Shown: one piece after another, positions 43,838 through 54,048 of the stretch
Layout of the letters: every line of letters starts with the position of its first letter
Position numbering within the stretch: the first letter of the stretch is position 1
Assembly (NCBI GenBank): GCA_029962745.1
Contig: CM057165.1
Span: forward strand, 2,419,476 to 2,483,475
Source: Echinometra lucunter
Taxonomy: Eukaryota > Echinodermata > Echinoidea > Camarodonta > Echinometridae
Direction: 5' to 3'
DNA: 64,000 nt
Made by a program: the position numbers and the translations under genes
Notes under the pieces: generated by a model
The model's database searches: none
Told to the model about the DNA's origin: nothing
Seen by the model: only the letters and a program-made list of their open reading frames with translations

Positions 43838-45022
43838 ATTCCTATTGGAGAGACATACTTCTGGACAGATAGCATGACAGTGCTTGGATATATCAGTAAC
43901 AGTACTGCCTGCTACAAGACTTTTGTAGCAAATAGACTAGCCGTAATCCGAGATGGATCAAGGCCAGAGCAATAGCGATATGTTGAGTCATCCTTGAACC
44001 CTGCAGATGTATGCTCTAGAGGAATAACAGTGGAGAAGTTTCTTGAATGTAAAGCCTGGACAGAAGGTCCAGAGTTCTTGAAAGCTGCAAGCAATGAGTG
44101 GCTAGCCAAAAAGTGCAGTGACACCAGACAAGCTGCAAGTGGAGCTAGAATTGAAGAAGACATGCTTAGCAGTGCAAGCAGATCAAGAAGAGGATTCAAA
44201 CCCTACACAAGAACTTATCCTTCATTACTCAGATTGGAATCGTCTCAAGAGAGGAATAGCTTGGGTATTAAGGCTGGAGGCTTCTTTGAAACGAAAGGCC
44301 AATGGAGAGCAGACTCGCCAGATAAAGGAATCAGCCAACCTCTTATCAGTTGAGGACATTCAACAGGCTGAACATGCAATCTTGAGTTATACTCAAGGAA
44401 AGATGTTTACAGCAGAGATTGCAACTCTGAAGAAACAGGCTCAAAACAATGGAAGACCAGTGGAAAGATGTGAGGGAGTGAAGAGGTCAAGCCCACTTTA
44501 CAAGCTGGATCCCTATAACGACAATGGTCTATTAAGAGTAGGAGGTAGATTGAAGTAGGCAGCTCTATCTAAGGAGGTAAGGCATCCAGTTCTTCTGCCA
44601 AAAGGTAGCCATGTGTCAGAGTTCATCTTGAGGCACGTTCATGAGAATTCTTGACAGTGCGGCAGAAATTATGTCCTTGCTAATGTACAGCAGAAGTATT
44701 ATATGGTGGATGCAAATTCAGCCTTGAGGAGATTAGTTGGAAAGTGCATTAAATGCCGAAGGCACAGAGGACAAATGATCCAACAGAAGATTCGTGCATT
44801 GCAGCAATTCGACGTTTCATAGCACGAAGAGGAGCTATCAGAGAGATGAGATCTGACAACGGGACAAACCTTGTCGGTGCAGAGAAATAGCTAAAGAAGG
44901 AGCTAGAGAGCTGGAACCAGGCCCAGCTTAGTGGCCCTTTGTTGCAGCAAAACATTAAGTGGACTTTCAACCCACCAGCAGGGTTCCGCCATGGCGGAGT
45001 CTGGGAGAGGCAGACTAGAATA
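43838..45022 (+). pseudogene. BEL/Pao element: RNase H and integrase remnants
   Basis: It resumes exactly where the frame was cut: PIGETYFWTDSMTVLGYI then KTFVANRLAV and NPADVCSRGI (RNase H end). Then come WVLRLEASLKRK and SSPLYKLDPYND with GLLRVGGRLK, the H2C2 zinc-binding part (HVHENS... CIKCRRHRG), and integrase core pieces (REMRSDNGTN, FNPPAGFRHGGVWERQ). Stops (44559, 44655) and a deletion between H2C2 and core show decay. Element similarity ends near 45022; no 3' LTR is recognisable before the gap. Confidence 0.8.
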
Positions 45023-45198
45023 AAACAGTATAACATTATTATTTTTTCTCTATTTTGTTTTGTTCTCCTTTATTTTGTATCTGTATGTTCTTATTTATTG
45101 TTCGGCATCACTTTCAAAATGTATTTGTGATATATTGGATAAGAGATGAAACAATTTTGAAATATGCCGTGGTGTTTCGGTTTTGTGGATACTAAGTA

Positions 45199-45698
45199 NN
45201 NNNNNNNNNNNNNNNNNNNNNNNNNNNNNNNNNNNNNNNNNNNNNNNNNNNNNNNNNNNNNNNNNNNNNNNNNNNNNNNNNNNNNNNNNNNNNNNNNNNN
45301 NNNNNNNNNNNNNNNNNNNNNNNNNNNNNNNNNNNNNNNNNNNNNNNNNNNNNNNNNNNNNNNNNNNNNNNNNNNNNNNNNNNNNNNNNNNNNNNNNNNN
45401 NNNNNNNNNNNNNNNNNNNNNNNNNNNNNNNNNNNNNNNNNNNNNNNNNNNNNNNNNNNNNNNNNNNNNNNNNNNNNNNNNNNNNNNNNNNNNNNNNNNN
45501 NNNNNNNNNNNNNNNNNNNNNNNNNNNNNNNNNNNNNNNNNNNNNNNNNNNNNNNNNNNNNNNNNNNNNNNNNNNNNNNNNNNNNNNNNNNNNNNNNNNN
45601 NNNNNNNNNNNNNNNNNNNNNNNNNNNNNNNNNNNNNNNNNNNNNNNNNNNNNNNNNNNNNNNNNNNNNNNNNNNNNNNNNNNNNNNNNNNNNNNNNN
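45199..45698. other. Assembly gap: exactly 500 Ns
   Basis: Exactly 500 Ns. The round number indicates a scaffolding placeholder rather than a sized gap, so true distance and even adjacency are unknown. Left of it is the end of a BEL element; right of it is the truncated 3' end of the GH13 gene. Confidence 0.98.
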
Positions 45699-45840
45699 CG
45701 ATTCAGTATTAGGACCGGCATTTTTAAGCTTGTGATTGGGTTATTGACTTGAGAAAAGCTTTTACATTTTGCCATATATTCTTCTTGTATAGAAAAGATT
45801 ACAGAAGGAAAAAAATGGGAAGTTTAGAAGGGCAATATAC

Positions 45841-46022
45841 GGGTTGTTTTGCCCCAAGGGTCCTGCGTCTCCTCGAAGGTAACACTGATGTGTTCCATGC
45901 CGAGTTCTTCCCCGTAGTACGTGGTTGGTGTACCGGGTAGAAGAAGGTTCAAAACATTGGCAGCTCGGGCAAACTGCTTGCCGAGTCGTGTCCCGCCCGG
46001 TAACATTGTCATGGTTACCGAT
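45841..46022 (-). CDS. GH13 gene exon 8 (conserved region IV)
   Basis: Acceptor CTTTACCTTAG, then IGNHDN. About 18 codons later the good frame is LGKQFARAANVLNLLLPG, TPTTYYGEELGME and VTFEETQDPWGK. Nineteen rather than 18 nucleotides separate NHD from RLG, so a single extra base lies in the GGGCGGG stretch near 45989-45998. The last recognisable codon precedes CCC|GTATAT. Confidence 0.75.
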
Positions 46023-46581
46023 CTAAGGTAAAGGTGAAAAAATTCCACAAGACAGTATAAGAAAATTGCTTACAAATATTTTCATCAATGAACACATAAC
46101 GAAAGGTAAGATCTCTCTTTTTCAACAATAAATATGTAGCTGGTCCCTATGACCACGGTGCCTGTCCTCTAACGATAAAGTCTATCTGCAAAACGTTGCT
46201 ATATCAGGAGCATTTCGAGCAAGCTTTACGATCATCCAGGTAGGTCTAGAGCAAATTCTATTTCCTAAGAACTTGTATGAATGCAAATGAACAACATCCA
46301 TGAACTGGGGTAACATTTTATTTAAAGGTGACAAGTGCAAAAATAAAGGGCAACTACAAAAGAAAACATTCAGCCGTTAAGTTTCTCATCACATCGTGCT
46401 TTTTACGAAGTTTACTAAATCGACGATGCATAAGTCGTGAATTTGCAAATGTGTTAAACTGAATGCATAGACAATTGAGGCCAATTCGATGGCATGGAAA
46501 ACCGTTTTTTTTTTATAAAAAAGGTGGGGAAATGTGTTTCTTATAGTTTCAACCAGAAGGGGGGGCCGATTTCAAACTTAC

Positions 46582-46782
46582 CACCCAGTTGGGCCACTAT
46601 TCTCCCGTGGTGACGTTCATCCAAGCATCTACCAGCTCAAAGACTTTATTCCCTGATAGGTTATCAGGCATTTAGACTTATGAGCTGGAAGTTGAATGGG
46701 AAGTCGGCCTCGGCCTCGGTCTCCGTTCCGTAGTATTCCAGGAGGTTGGCGGGGTCGTCGTATGTCCTCCGTCATCATGAAT
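46582..46782 (-). CDS. GH13 gene exon 7 (conserved region III), broken frame
   Basis: It begins RFMMTE (general acid/base Glu). One extra base near 46765 shifts to YDDPANLLEYYGTE and ADFPFNFQLI. Another near 46666 shifts to NLSGNKVFELVDAWMN. A TAG at 46597-46599 replaces the expected Lys codon just before WPNWV, followed by the donor GTG|GTAAGT. The acceptor is uncertain: AATAAG fits poorly and the phase with exon 6 does not close. Confidence 0.65.
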
Positions 46783-47371
46783 CTTATTGACGGCGGTTTT
46801 GTTTGTAATGAGAAAATTGTATTATATGCAAGGATTCCTTTTGAAAATATGTATAAGTAATTCACTAATGAAGAGATAAATGCATGAATGAATGTTTGAA
46901 TGAATAAATGAATCAATCAATGAATGAATGAATCAATCAATCAGTAAAAATAGCAATAGATAGGCCTCCTATATAAGTAAATTAAATATGCTACCTAAAA
47001 CTTCCCCGAGTTTGTACGGATCAATTGATGATGAAGACATAGGCCCCTGTAGAGGGAAAAAGCACCAAACAGAGAAACCAGTCTTTGAAGACAGTGTACG
47101 TTAGGTGGGTTGGCAGTTGGGGGGGGGGGGGCATAGGTAATTGTTTTCCCCCCCTTCATATACTTTGGTATACTAAAAGACCTACTTTAAATTAATTGCA
47201 GTTGATGTACAATGCCCCACTTAAGTCGCGCGGGGGGGGGGGGGGGCTTTTTCCACAGACTTCAAGGTTGACGTGTGACTGAATCTACAACTGTAATATA
47301 TACTGCTGTTTTACCTAGCTCTGTATCATACTTTCTTCCTTCATTTTCTTTTCTTTACTTCCTTTTCTCTT

Positions 47372-47607
47372 CTTGAGGAATCCACGTCATTACAAGCATT
47401 GCTTTTTGTGGATTTCTTCTTTTCCAATATCATTTTTGTCTTTTAATACACTATGTCAAGCGACATTTAATTTGTTTTGATGTTAGATAAGAAGGAAAAA
47501 AAACGATGTTGTTAATTTACGATATTTCTGTTAAAAACAGAAAAAATATATATATTTCATGTCTTGTGTTATATTGGAAATAAAACCTGAACTTGAACTT
47601 GAACTTG
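47372..47607 (+). mobile_element. LINE-type 3' end with (GAACTT)n tail, copy 1
   Basis: CTTGAGGAATCCACGTCATT, TACAAGCATTGCTTT and GGAAATAAAACCTGAACTTG then GAACTTGAACTTGAG repeats match the block at 62885-63119. A non-coding 3' end with a hexamer tail suggests a 5'-truncated LINE or SINE. It abuts exon 6 of the GH13 gene. Confidence 0.6.
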
Positions 47608-47623
47608 AGACGTCCTTCCATAC

Positions 47624-47738
47624 CTGTAATTTGGTTCGTGCTGTATTTATCCAAGATTTCAGCTCTCCAGGACCTGATGGCTGTGTGGTGTTCAGGATGA
47701 TTAAATGTGTAGTTGTGTAGAAGGCTTCCCCACTGAGG
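47624..47738 (-). CDS. GH13 gene exon 6
   Basis: Acceptor CTCCCCACAG and donor ACAG|GTATGG. It encodes PQWGSLLHNYTFNHPEHHTA then IRSWRAEILDKYS, the segment after region II in maltase-type GH13 proteins. In phase with exon 5; no defects seen. Confidence 0.8.
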
Positions 47739-48030
47739 CTGTGGGGAGAGGAACACAAACGACAATAAATCTGTACTTTACCTAGACTACCAATGGTAGC
47801 TTGATGACGTCAGAGAGCGTCATAGAGCTAATAAAGATCAATGAATGTAAGGTATACTGATCGCCTGATTTCGTCGAAATTTCAACAGTTAGATGAGGGA
47901 TGGTCAATTTGATACAGAGGTTCCGGACTGATTGACTCCCGGACAAGCCCCTAATGTGTTAGGCTGAGTGATTTTATGATATCATTATGTGATCACGTTA
48001 AGTGGTTATGACTGGTTCAGAAGAAGGCAT

Positions 48031-48075
<45 letters not shown>

Positions 48076-48126
48076 GACTGATATAAAGAGAGGCTAGAAA
48101 ATGAATCCATCAAGGCATTTACATAC

Positions 48127-48261
48127 CCTAGTCTCTTTGCCAGTCGGTTTATAGGATGAATCGGGAGGTTCATCTCGCATGTAATGATCTTCGATCAGCT
48201 GAGCCACGGCGTCGACACGGAGACCATCAGCACCCCGCTCCATCCAGAAACGGACAACATC
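48127..48261 (-). CDS. GH13 gene exon 5 (catalytic nucleophile)
   Basis: 45 codons between TTAG and AGG|GTATGT. It encodes DVVRFWMERGADGLRVDAVA then QLIEDHYMRDEPPDS. GLRVDAV is conserved region II; its Asp is the GH13 nucleophile. Intact and phase 0 at both ends. Confidence 0.85.
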
Positions 48262-48324
48262 CTAACATTCGTAAATTCGTAAGAGATAATTAAAAAGTCA
48301 TCTACTGGTACACTGTGGCAATCG

Positions 48325-48494
48325 ACTTATAGCAAGGAATATAACAAGGGGGGTGTAACATAAAACATTCAATCAATCTTACGATTGATATCAATCGTAA
48401 GTCTATGGCAAACCATGTACTAAAGAGATACAATTGATTGTAAGATTGATTGTATCTCTTTATGTTACACTCCCAAGGACTTATAGCAAGGAAT
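48325..48494. mobile_element. Small foldback element flanked by 16-bp direct repeats
   Basis: ACTTATAGCAAGGAAT occurs at 48325-48340 and 48479-48494. Between them GGGTGTAACATAAA and TTTATGTTACACTCCC form inverted ends, and TCAATCTTACGATTGATATC and GAGATACAATTGATTG with complements make inner hairpins. Intronic. Confidence 0.6.
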
Positions 48495-48622
48495 TGTCTT
48501 TTCATATCTGCTTAAGCTTTAAAGCAGATTGACTAAATGATTGCTTACTTTGCACAGGAACAATAATCGTTACATTTTTTTTTATCAGGACTGACGTAAT
48601 GTGAACGGATTAATGATGTTAC

Positions 48623-48749
48623 CTTCATTTCTTCTCTGACTTGACCATTGACATAGTTCAGATCGGGCTGCTCTTTCAAGAAAGCATGCATGTAGAACTG
48701 TTGTCTTTCGTCCACCCATTCCCATACTGAGCCAACCGAAAACACTGAT
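48623..48749 (-). CDS. GH13 gene exon 4, one-base insertion
   Basis: Acceptor GACTCTAG, then ISVFG. The expected continuation [20 protein letters not shown] is in the next frame because GGT-GGC reads GGTTGGC (extra T at 48734-48735). Later [17 protein letters not shown] runs to donor AAG|GTAACA. Length is 127 nt where 126 would keep phase. Confidence 0.75.
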
Positions 48750-49255
48750 CTAGAGTCATAGGGGGTAGTATGAAATAAAGCGATAAATGCTCGAAAATTC
48801 CTTTGATGAGTTTAAAGTTAGCAATTCAACGTGGAAAAAGAACTCAGATAATCGCTTTTAAAAAGGGAGACAAAATCATAATCATGGTGCGCTTAAGCCT
48901 ATAAAAGCAACTCAATCCACCTTCCTCTAAAAACAAAATAAAACAATAAAAAACACGTTTTGTCATTTCTATCAAGACTTCAGACATGTTTCACTGAGTA
49001 TTCGGTGGCAGTTGTAACTGTCATATGCACTTTCATGAATATGTCGATTGATATGAATATGAACATGTCAGTTTTGTTAGTTTGTTGCTACTAATCCCCC
49101 TCCAGCCTGGATATTATAGCCTGAGACAATACCCGAGATCATATTCCTAGGTCTCCCTTCCATTCCAGACAAGGACCCCAAGGAGCCAAGGAATAACAGT
49201 GATGTTTTTACAACATCGCTGAAATTGGGCTTTCCTCAGATGTTAATATTATGCA

Positions 49256-49395
49256 TGCATTATTATGTTAATGTATTAATATGTATTAATATATGTTAAT
49301 GTATTAATATGTATTAATATATGTTAATGTATTAATATGTATTAATGTATTAGTATGTATTAATATGTTAATGTATGTTAATATTATGTATGTTA
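49256..49395. repeat. AT-rich tandem repeat (TTAATGTATTAATATG units)
   Basis: Alternating units of TATTAATATG and TTAATGTATTAATATGTA, imperfectly tandem. No coding value. Confidence 0.8.
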
Positions 49396-49562
49396 ATATT
49401 GATTTCATTTTCATTATTCTCTTTGTATCGGCCTATGCTTTTTAACTTTGATTCTGAAATAAAGAAAAAAAAAAACAACAACACCATACTGACCACCCCC
49501 CCCCCCGTAACAAAATTCAAGAAAACAACGAAATATGGAGATTCCACGACATATAAACTTAC

Positions 49563-49738
49563 CCAGTTATTTGGCAGGCATTCCCGCGGGTCGTCCGAGT
49601 TACATCCGGCTTTGGGATCCTCCCAAACGTAATAATCCCGATAGGGGTTGCGGTAGTCCCGATTCTTCTTACTCTCTAAGAACCATGGATGCTGATCACT
49701 GGAATGGTTTGGTACGAAGTCCAGGATTACCTTGAGTC
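49563..49738 (-). CDS. GH13 gene exon 3 (conserved region I)
   Basis: Acceptor CCTCTCCAG and donor TGG|GTAAGT. It encodes LKVILDFVPNHSSDQHPWFL (region I), then ESKKNRDYRNPYRDYYVW, EDPKAGCNSDDPRECLPNNW. Intact, phase 1 to phase 0. Confidence 0.88.
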
Positions 49739-49854
49739 CTGGAGAGGAGACCATGATACAAGGGCAAGGGTGTCATATTTGTCTTGGAACATTTGCACAA
49801 AATATTTGGGTGTAGCCCCTACAATCAAACTTTGCTATGATAATATAAAGATTA

Positions 49855-49952
49855 ATAATAATAATGATGATGATGATGATGATGATGATGATAATATAAT
49901 AATAATGATAATAATAATAATAATAAATAATAATAATGATAATATAATGATG

Positions 49953-49983
<31 letters not shown>

Positions 49984-50160
49984 TAATAATAATGATAATA
50001 ATAATAATAATGAAATAATAATGATAATAATAATGATAATAATGATGATAATAATAATAATAATTAATGATAATAATACTACTAATAATAATAATAATAA
50101 TGATGACTATAACACTACTATGATAATAATATAATAAAATGATAATACTAACAACCAACA
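49855..50160. repeat. (ATG/AAT)n microsatellite tract
   Basis: About 300 bp of GATGATGAT and AATAATAAT repeats. Long ORFs on both strands here are low complexity and rejected. Confidence 0.95.
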
Positions 50161-50363
50161 ACAATAATTGTGGAAACTTTTAGAGCGCACAAACCGTCCA
50201 AGGACGTTCATAGCGCTAGCCCAGCAACAGTAGGAACAACAGTTCTCTTTGATGGAGGTATACTACAATTAATTTTATATCCATTAAAAAAAAAAAAAAA
50301 ACTTAAATCAAATTTACAACATTTGCACCACCCATTGGAATTCTCAGCTCCACCCATTGAGGC

Positions 50364-50527
50364 CAGGGGAGCGTTTCATCAACATTTGTTGTCTGACAAG
50401 TTGTCAGATCTGACATCTTTCCTTGATTTTGATTGGCTGAGAAGCATCGTTACTATGGCAACTGTCGGATAAAACAGACTTTGTCGGATAAAACATCCGA
50501 CAAGTCCTTTCATGAAACGCTCCCCTG
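50364..50527. mobile_element. Foldback MITE, GGGGAGCGTTTCATGAA family, copy 3
   Basis: Ends CAGGGGAGCGTTTCATC / TTTCATGAAACGCTCCCCTG, with inner TTGTCGGATAAAACATCCGA-like arms and a GATTGGCTGAGA centre. A more diverged subfamily than copies 1, 4 and 5. Confidence 0.7.
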
Positions 50528-50663
50528 GTGCCTTCTTATCTACTTCATTCATTGCAGTTTTTATATTCGTTTATTCACTTATTAATTCATTATCCCCATT
50601 ATCTTTAGTATTACTCTACTTAAGAGCATAATGTCTTTGCTTTAAAGCCTGTTAAGAATTTAC

Positions 50664-50843
50664 CCAGTCGATGTGCTTCCCGTATCAGCTCGTCGTAGTC
50701 GTCCAGGGTTCCGAAGACGGGATCAATGTCCTTAAAATCTGATATATCATATCCAAAGTCGGCGAAGGGTGATCGGTAGAATGGGCTGATCCATATTGCT
50801 CCGACGTCGATATCAACAAAGTACTGAAGGCGACTTGTGATAC
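50664..50843 (-). CDS. GH13 gene exon 2
   Basis: Acceptor CTCCAAAATGTAG and donor CTGG|GTAAAT. It encodes ITSRLQYFVDIDVGAIWISP, FYRSPFADFGYDISDFKDID and PVFGTLDDYDELIREAHRLG, the start of the GH13 barrel. Phases agree with exons 1 and 3. Confidence 0.88.
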
Positions 50844-51001
50844 CTACATTTTGGAGAGAGGGATGTTGCAAAATGAATATTTTCAACATTACTTTAAAAA
50901 TATCAGTTATCATAAAGTGTAGGCCTATACTGTAGATTCGATTCTGTAAATTGTAATCATTGATGCAGTTGCAGTCAAATTGATGACAATATAAAATAAT
51001 G

Positions 51002-51047
51002 ATTATAATGATGATGGCGATGATGATGGTGATGGTGATGGTGATGA

Positions 51048-51078
<31 letters not shown>

Positions 51079-51125
51079 GATGGTGATGGTGATGATGATG
51101 ACGGTGATGATGATGATAATGATAT
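51002..51125. repeat. (GATGGT)n microsatellite
   Basis: Imperfect GATGATGGT repeats in intron 1 of the GH13 gene. Confidence 0.95.
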
Positions 51126-51160
51126 TTTAAATATTCTTTATTTACATTATTCAAGGCGCA

Positions 51161-51163
<3 letters not shown>

Positions 51164-51220
<57 letters not shown>
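51164..51220. repeat. (CT)n microsatellite
   Basis: About 28 CT units. Related GA runs occur at 48032-48072, 51906-51981 and 63005-63026. Confidence 0.97.
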
Positions 51221-51225
<5 letters not shown>

Positions 51226-51328
51226 ACTCCCCTTTCTTTTCTCTTCGAGGATGAATTCAGCCCATTGGTCTCTTAACCTTAAAGTAACAGGTTCGACACC
51301 ATGCAGATAGATGCGCTCCTGTACTGCC

Positions 51329-51502
51329 CTGGGGGGTGTTTCATAAAGCTGTTCGTAAGTTACGCACGACTTTACGCGCGACTGGAACATGTTCTTGGGT
51401 GCTAATCAGATTCTCAATCATTTACATGTAGCACAAGAGCATATCACCAGTCGTGCGTTAAGCCGTGCGTAACTTACGAACAGCTTTATGAAACACCCCC
51501 AG
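51329..51502. mobile_element. Foldback MITE with GGGGTGTTTCATAAAGC ends
   Basis: Ends CTGGGGGGTGTTTCATAAAG and CTTTATGAAACACCCCCAG, with arms running through CTGTTCGTAAGTTACGCACG and the complement. The termini resemble the GGGGAGCGTTTCATGAA family in layout but not in sequence inside. Confidence 0.75.
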
Positions 51503-51558
51503 AAGAAATTGTTCCTCATACGAAGTCCCTTGGAGAGGACATTCCCAGCAGTCACGTC

Positions 51559-51701
51559 CAGGGGAGCGTCTCATGAAGAGTCTTGTGGGTGATTTTCACT
51601 GACTAATTTGCTCTCAGCCAATCAGATGCGAGGATTTTCAACAGCTTATAACAGTAGTCAGTGAAAATCACCGACAAAACTCTTCATGAAACGCTCCCCT
51701 G
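51559..51701. mobile_element. Foldback MITE, GGGGAGCGTTTCATGAA family, copy 4
   Basis: Ends CAGGGGAGCGTCTCATGAA / TTCATGAAACGCTCCCCTG; centre CAGCCAATCAGATGCGAGG as in copies 1 and 5. Confidence 0.8.
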
Positions 51702-51726
51702 TTCGTCACTTATTTAGGAAAGAAAG

Positions 51727-51869
51727 CTGGGGAGCGTTTCATGAAGAGTTTTGTAAGTGATATTCACTGACAACTGTTATAAGCTACTAAAAATCCTCGC
51801 ATCTGATTGGCTGAGAGCAAATTAGTCGGTGAAAATCACCGACAAGACTCTTCATGAAACGCTCCCCAG
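51727..51869. mobile_element. Foldback MITE, GGGGAGCGTTTCATGAA family, copy 5
   Basis: Ends CTGGGGAGCGTTTCATGAA / TTCATGAAACGCTCCCCAG. Its centre is inverted relative to copy 4 (CCTCGCATCTGATTGGCTGA), and it lies only 25 bp away, so the pair can itself fold back. Confidence 0.8.
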
Positions 51870-51949
51870 GTCAAAATGGATAAAGGGACAGAGAAAGGTA
51901 GAAAGAGATAGAGAGAGAGAGAAATGAAAAGGGAGAATTCGGGAGAGAG

Positions 51950-51984
<35 letters not shown>

Positions 51985-52273
51985 TCAAAGTAATAAATAA
52001 GGGTCGTATAGGAACTGAAAGAAAGTCTTCTTTATTCCCCCACGCCTCCTGATAAATTTAGTTCGTTATCATTTGCAAATCGTATGTACTCATATCATTC
52101 ACAATAACTGTGATGTGTGCACCCCAGGTAGTGTTATATTCTCCCTCTCTCTGTGTAAAGTATAACGTAATCCAGTATACTGATATTTGCCGGTGTGACT
52201 TAACCTAGATTTTTGTGTCACAATGCAATACCCTGTCCAAAGTCTATCTCAATTCATACATGTATGATGAAAA

Positions 52274-52808
52274 CACCGGCGTAAATCCACTTTGAGGAGT
52301 GGGGGGATGATCGACTTTTTTGCCCATTTTTTTCTGTCGAACTCACACTTAAGTATAAACACACGCCCTTACCCACCTGCACAGACCCCCATTACACACA
52401 TTTTAATTTTTATCTTGCGAGCGAGCGAAGCGAGCGAGCCAAAAATTACCACTTTTCTGGTTTTCAATCACATTTTCAAATAGAAATTCTAAAACATGAT
52501 AAGCGAACGAGCCAAAAATAGCCACTTTTCTGGTTTTCAATCGCATTTTCAAATGACAATACGAAAATATGACAAGCGAGTGAGCCAAAAATAACCACTT
52601 TTCTGGTTTTCAATCACATTTTCAAATAGAAATTCTAAAATATGATGGTTGTCTACGACAGATTATTAAAATTATATTTAAAGATTAATTCAAATAATAT
52701 TTCTTCCTTAAAAAGTGGGGGGGGGGATATTTTTACACGCCATCCCCCCTCTGAAAAAAGTGGGGGGGGGGGATATATCCCCCCATGCCCCCGGGATTTA
52801 CGCCAATG
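52274..52808 (+). mobile_element. hAT-like MITE, copy 2 (TSD GATGAAAA)
   Basis: 535 bp with ends CACCGGCGTAAATCC and GGATTTACGCCAATG, flanked by GATGAAAA at 52266-52273 and 52809-52816. It contains three ~71-bp internal units, each starting near AAGCG(A)..GAGCCAAAAAT and passing through TTTCTGGTTTTCAATC. Confidence 0.9.
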
Positions 52809-53029
52809 GATGAAAAGATATTGAACAAAACACAGGAAATGGGTTTATCATATAATAGTAATGGTGGTGTTTTGTAAAGCGCTCAGGTTTAGTCAAACTT
52901 GACACTCCCGCATGGCCCTCCACTGTTATGCGAGAGATTTCGGTTTTTTTTTTCCGTCTTCGAAGATTATGAAAGATTCTCATCTCGCAATATGAACAGT
53001 CATAATGTAGATTACGAAAATAAAGCTAT

Positions 53030-53737
53030 TTCTCTGTCACTCTCAGCATGGTCAGCGAAGACCCATTCTCTGCAGAAAGATCGTACAACATACAAGATGG
53101 AGACGATTAAGGTGTTTAATCATTCGTTTTCAGTTACATTAATGATCAACATCTTTAAAATTCTTTAAAAATCTTTTTGCATTCATGATTCATTTCGTTT
53201 TGAAATGGTTAACTCATCAAAACACAAGGAATGATGCTATCACAACAATGGCACAAATAAAAAACAAATCAGTGATTTTCCTTTGCATTGCCATTCACAA
53301 TAAGTCTACGATTTATAGCCCGGTTGTATTTTTTTTTGAGGGGGGGGGGGCATCCACATTCCACAGAACAGCTTTACATGTGGATGTGCGAAAAACTTAG
53401 TGAATAATCTTGCAACATTGCTTTGTTTGCTTTTATATTTCTTTGTTTTTTTTTTCCCCCTAGTTTTCTTCAAGTGATTTAGTATATAATTCCTGTAGTG
53501 CTCTCTGCCGTTTTCTTTCTAAATCTATTTTCTTTTATTTTGTTCTGTTACCTTCCTCAACTCCACTTAAACAGTACACCTTATCGTTAATAAGAGGGAA
53601 GGTCTTTGAGAAAATTCCAGCTACCCAAGCAGGCCCGATGGCATACAGGGGACGTACATACACTTACACGATGGAGATCACATGATTCTATTCTTTTCAT
53701 TCTTATGCTCTAATGATTATGAAATTGCTCTGTGTCT
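53030..53737. repeat. Old segmental duplication, block A (left part)
   Basis: Matches 59879-60900: GCATGGTCAGCGAA, AGAAAGATCGTACAA, TTTTTGCATTCATGATTCAT, AACAGTACACCTTATCGTTA and TATGCTCTAATGATTAT occur in the same order. Block A continues after the MITE/Tx1 insertions at 59480-59830. Confidence 0.8.
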
Positions 53738-54048
53738 ATTGATATCACTGGCGTAAATCCGGGGGGGGGGGGGGGGGGGATGGCGTGTACAAATATCCCC
53801 CACACTTTTTAAGAAAGAAATGATATTTCAGTTAATCAGTTAGTAAAATTTTTGATAATCTGTCATAAACAACCATCACATTTTAGAATTTCTATTTGAA
53901 AATGCGATAAAAAACAAAAAAAAAAAAAAAAAAAGTGGCAGTATTTTTGGCACGCGCATCGCTCGCTCGCAAAATAAAAATCAAAATGTGTGTAACTGGG
54001 TCTGTGCGGGTGGGTGAGGGTGTCTGTCTATACTTAAGTGTGAATTCG

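Noticed and set aside
45095..45775. ORFs spanning the N run
   Set aside because: They consist of unknown residues across the assembly gap.
49835..50164. Long ORFs of Ile/Asn/Asp/Ser runs
   Set aside because: They come from the ATG/AAT microsatellite; likewise at 59492-59830 and 61279-61613.
53935..54048. N-terminal part of the 316-codon ORF as part of Tx1 ORF1
   Set aside because: This part is MITE sequence; element homology and the target duplication place the Tx1 border at 54049.
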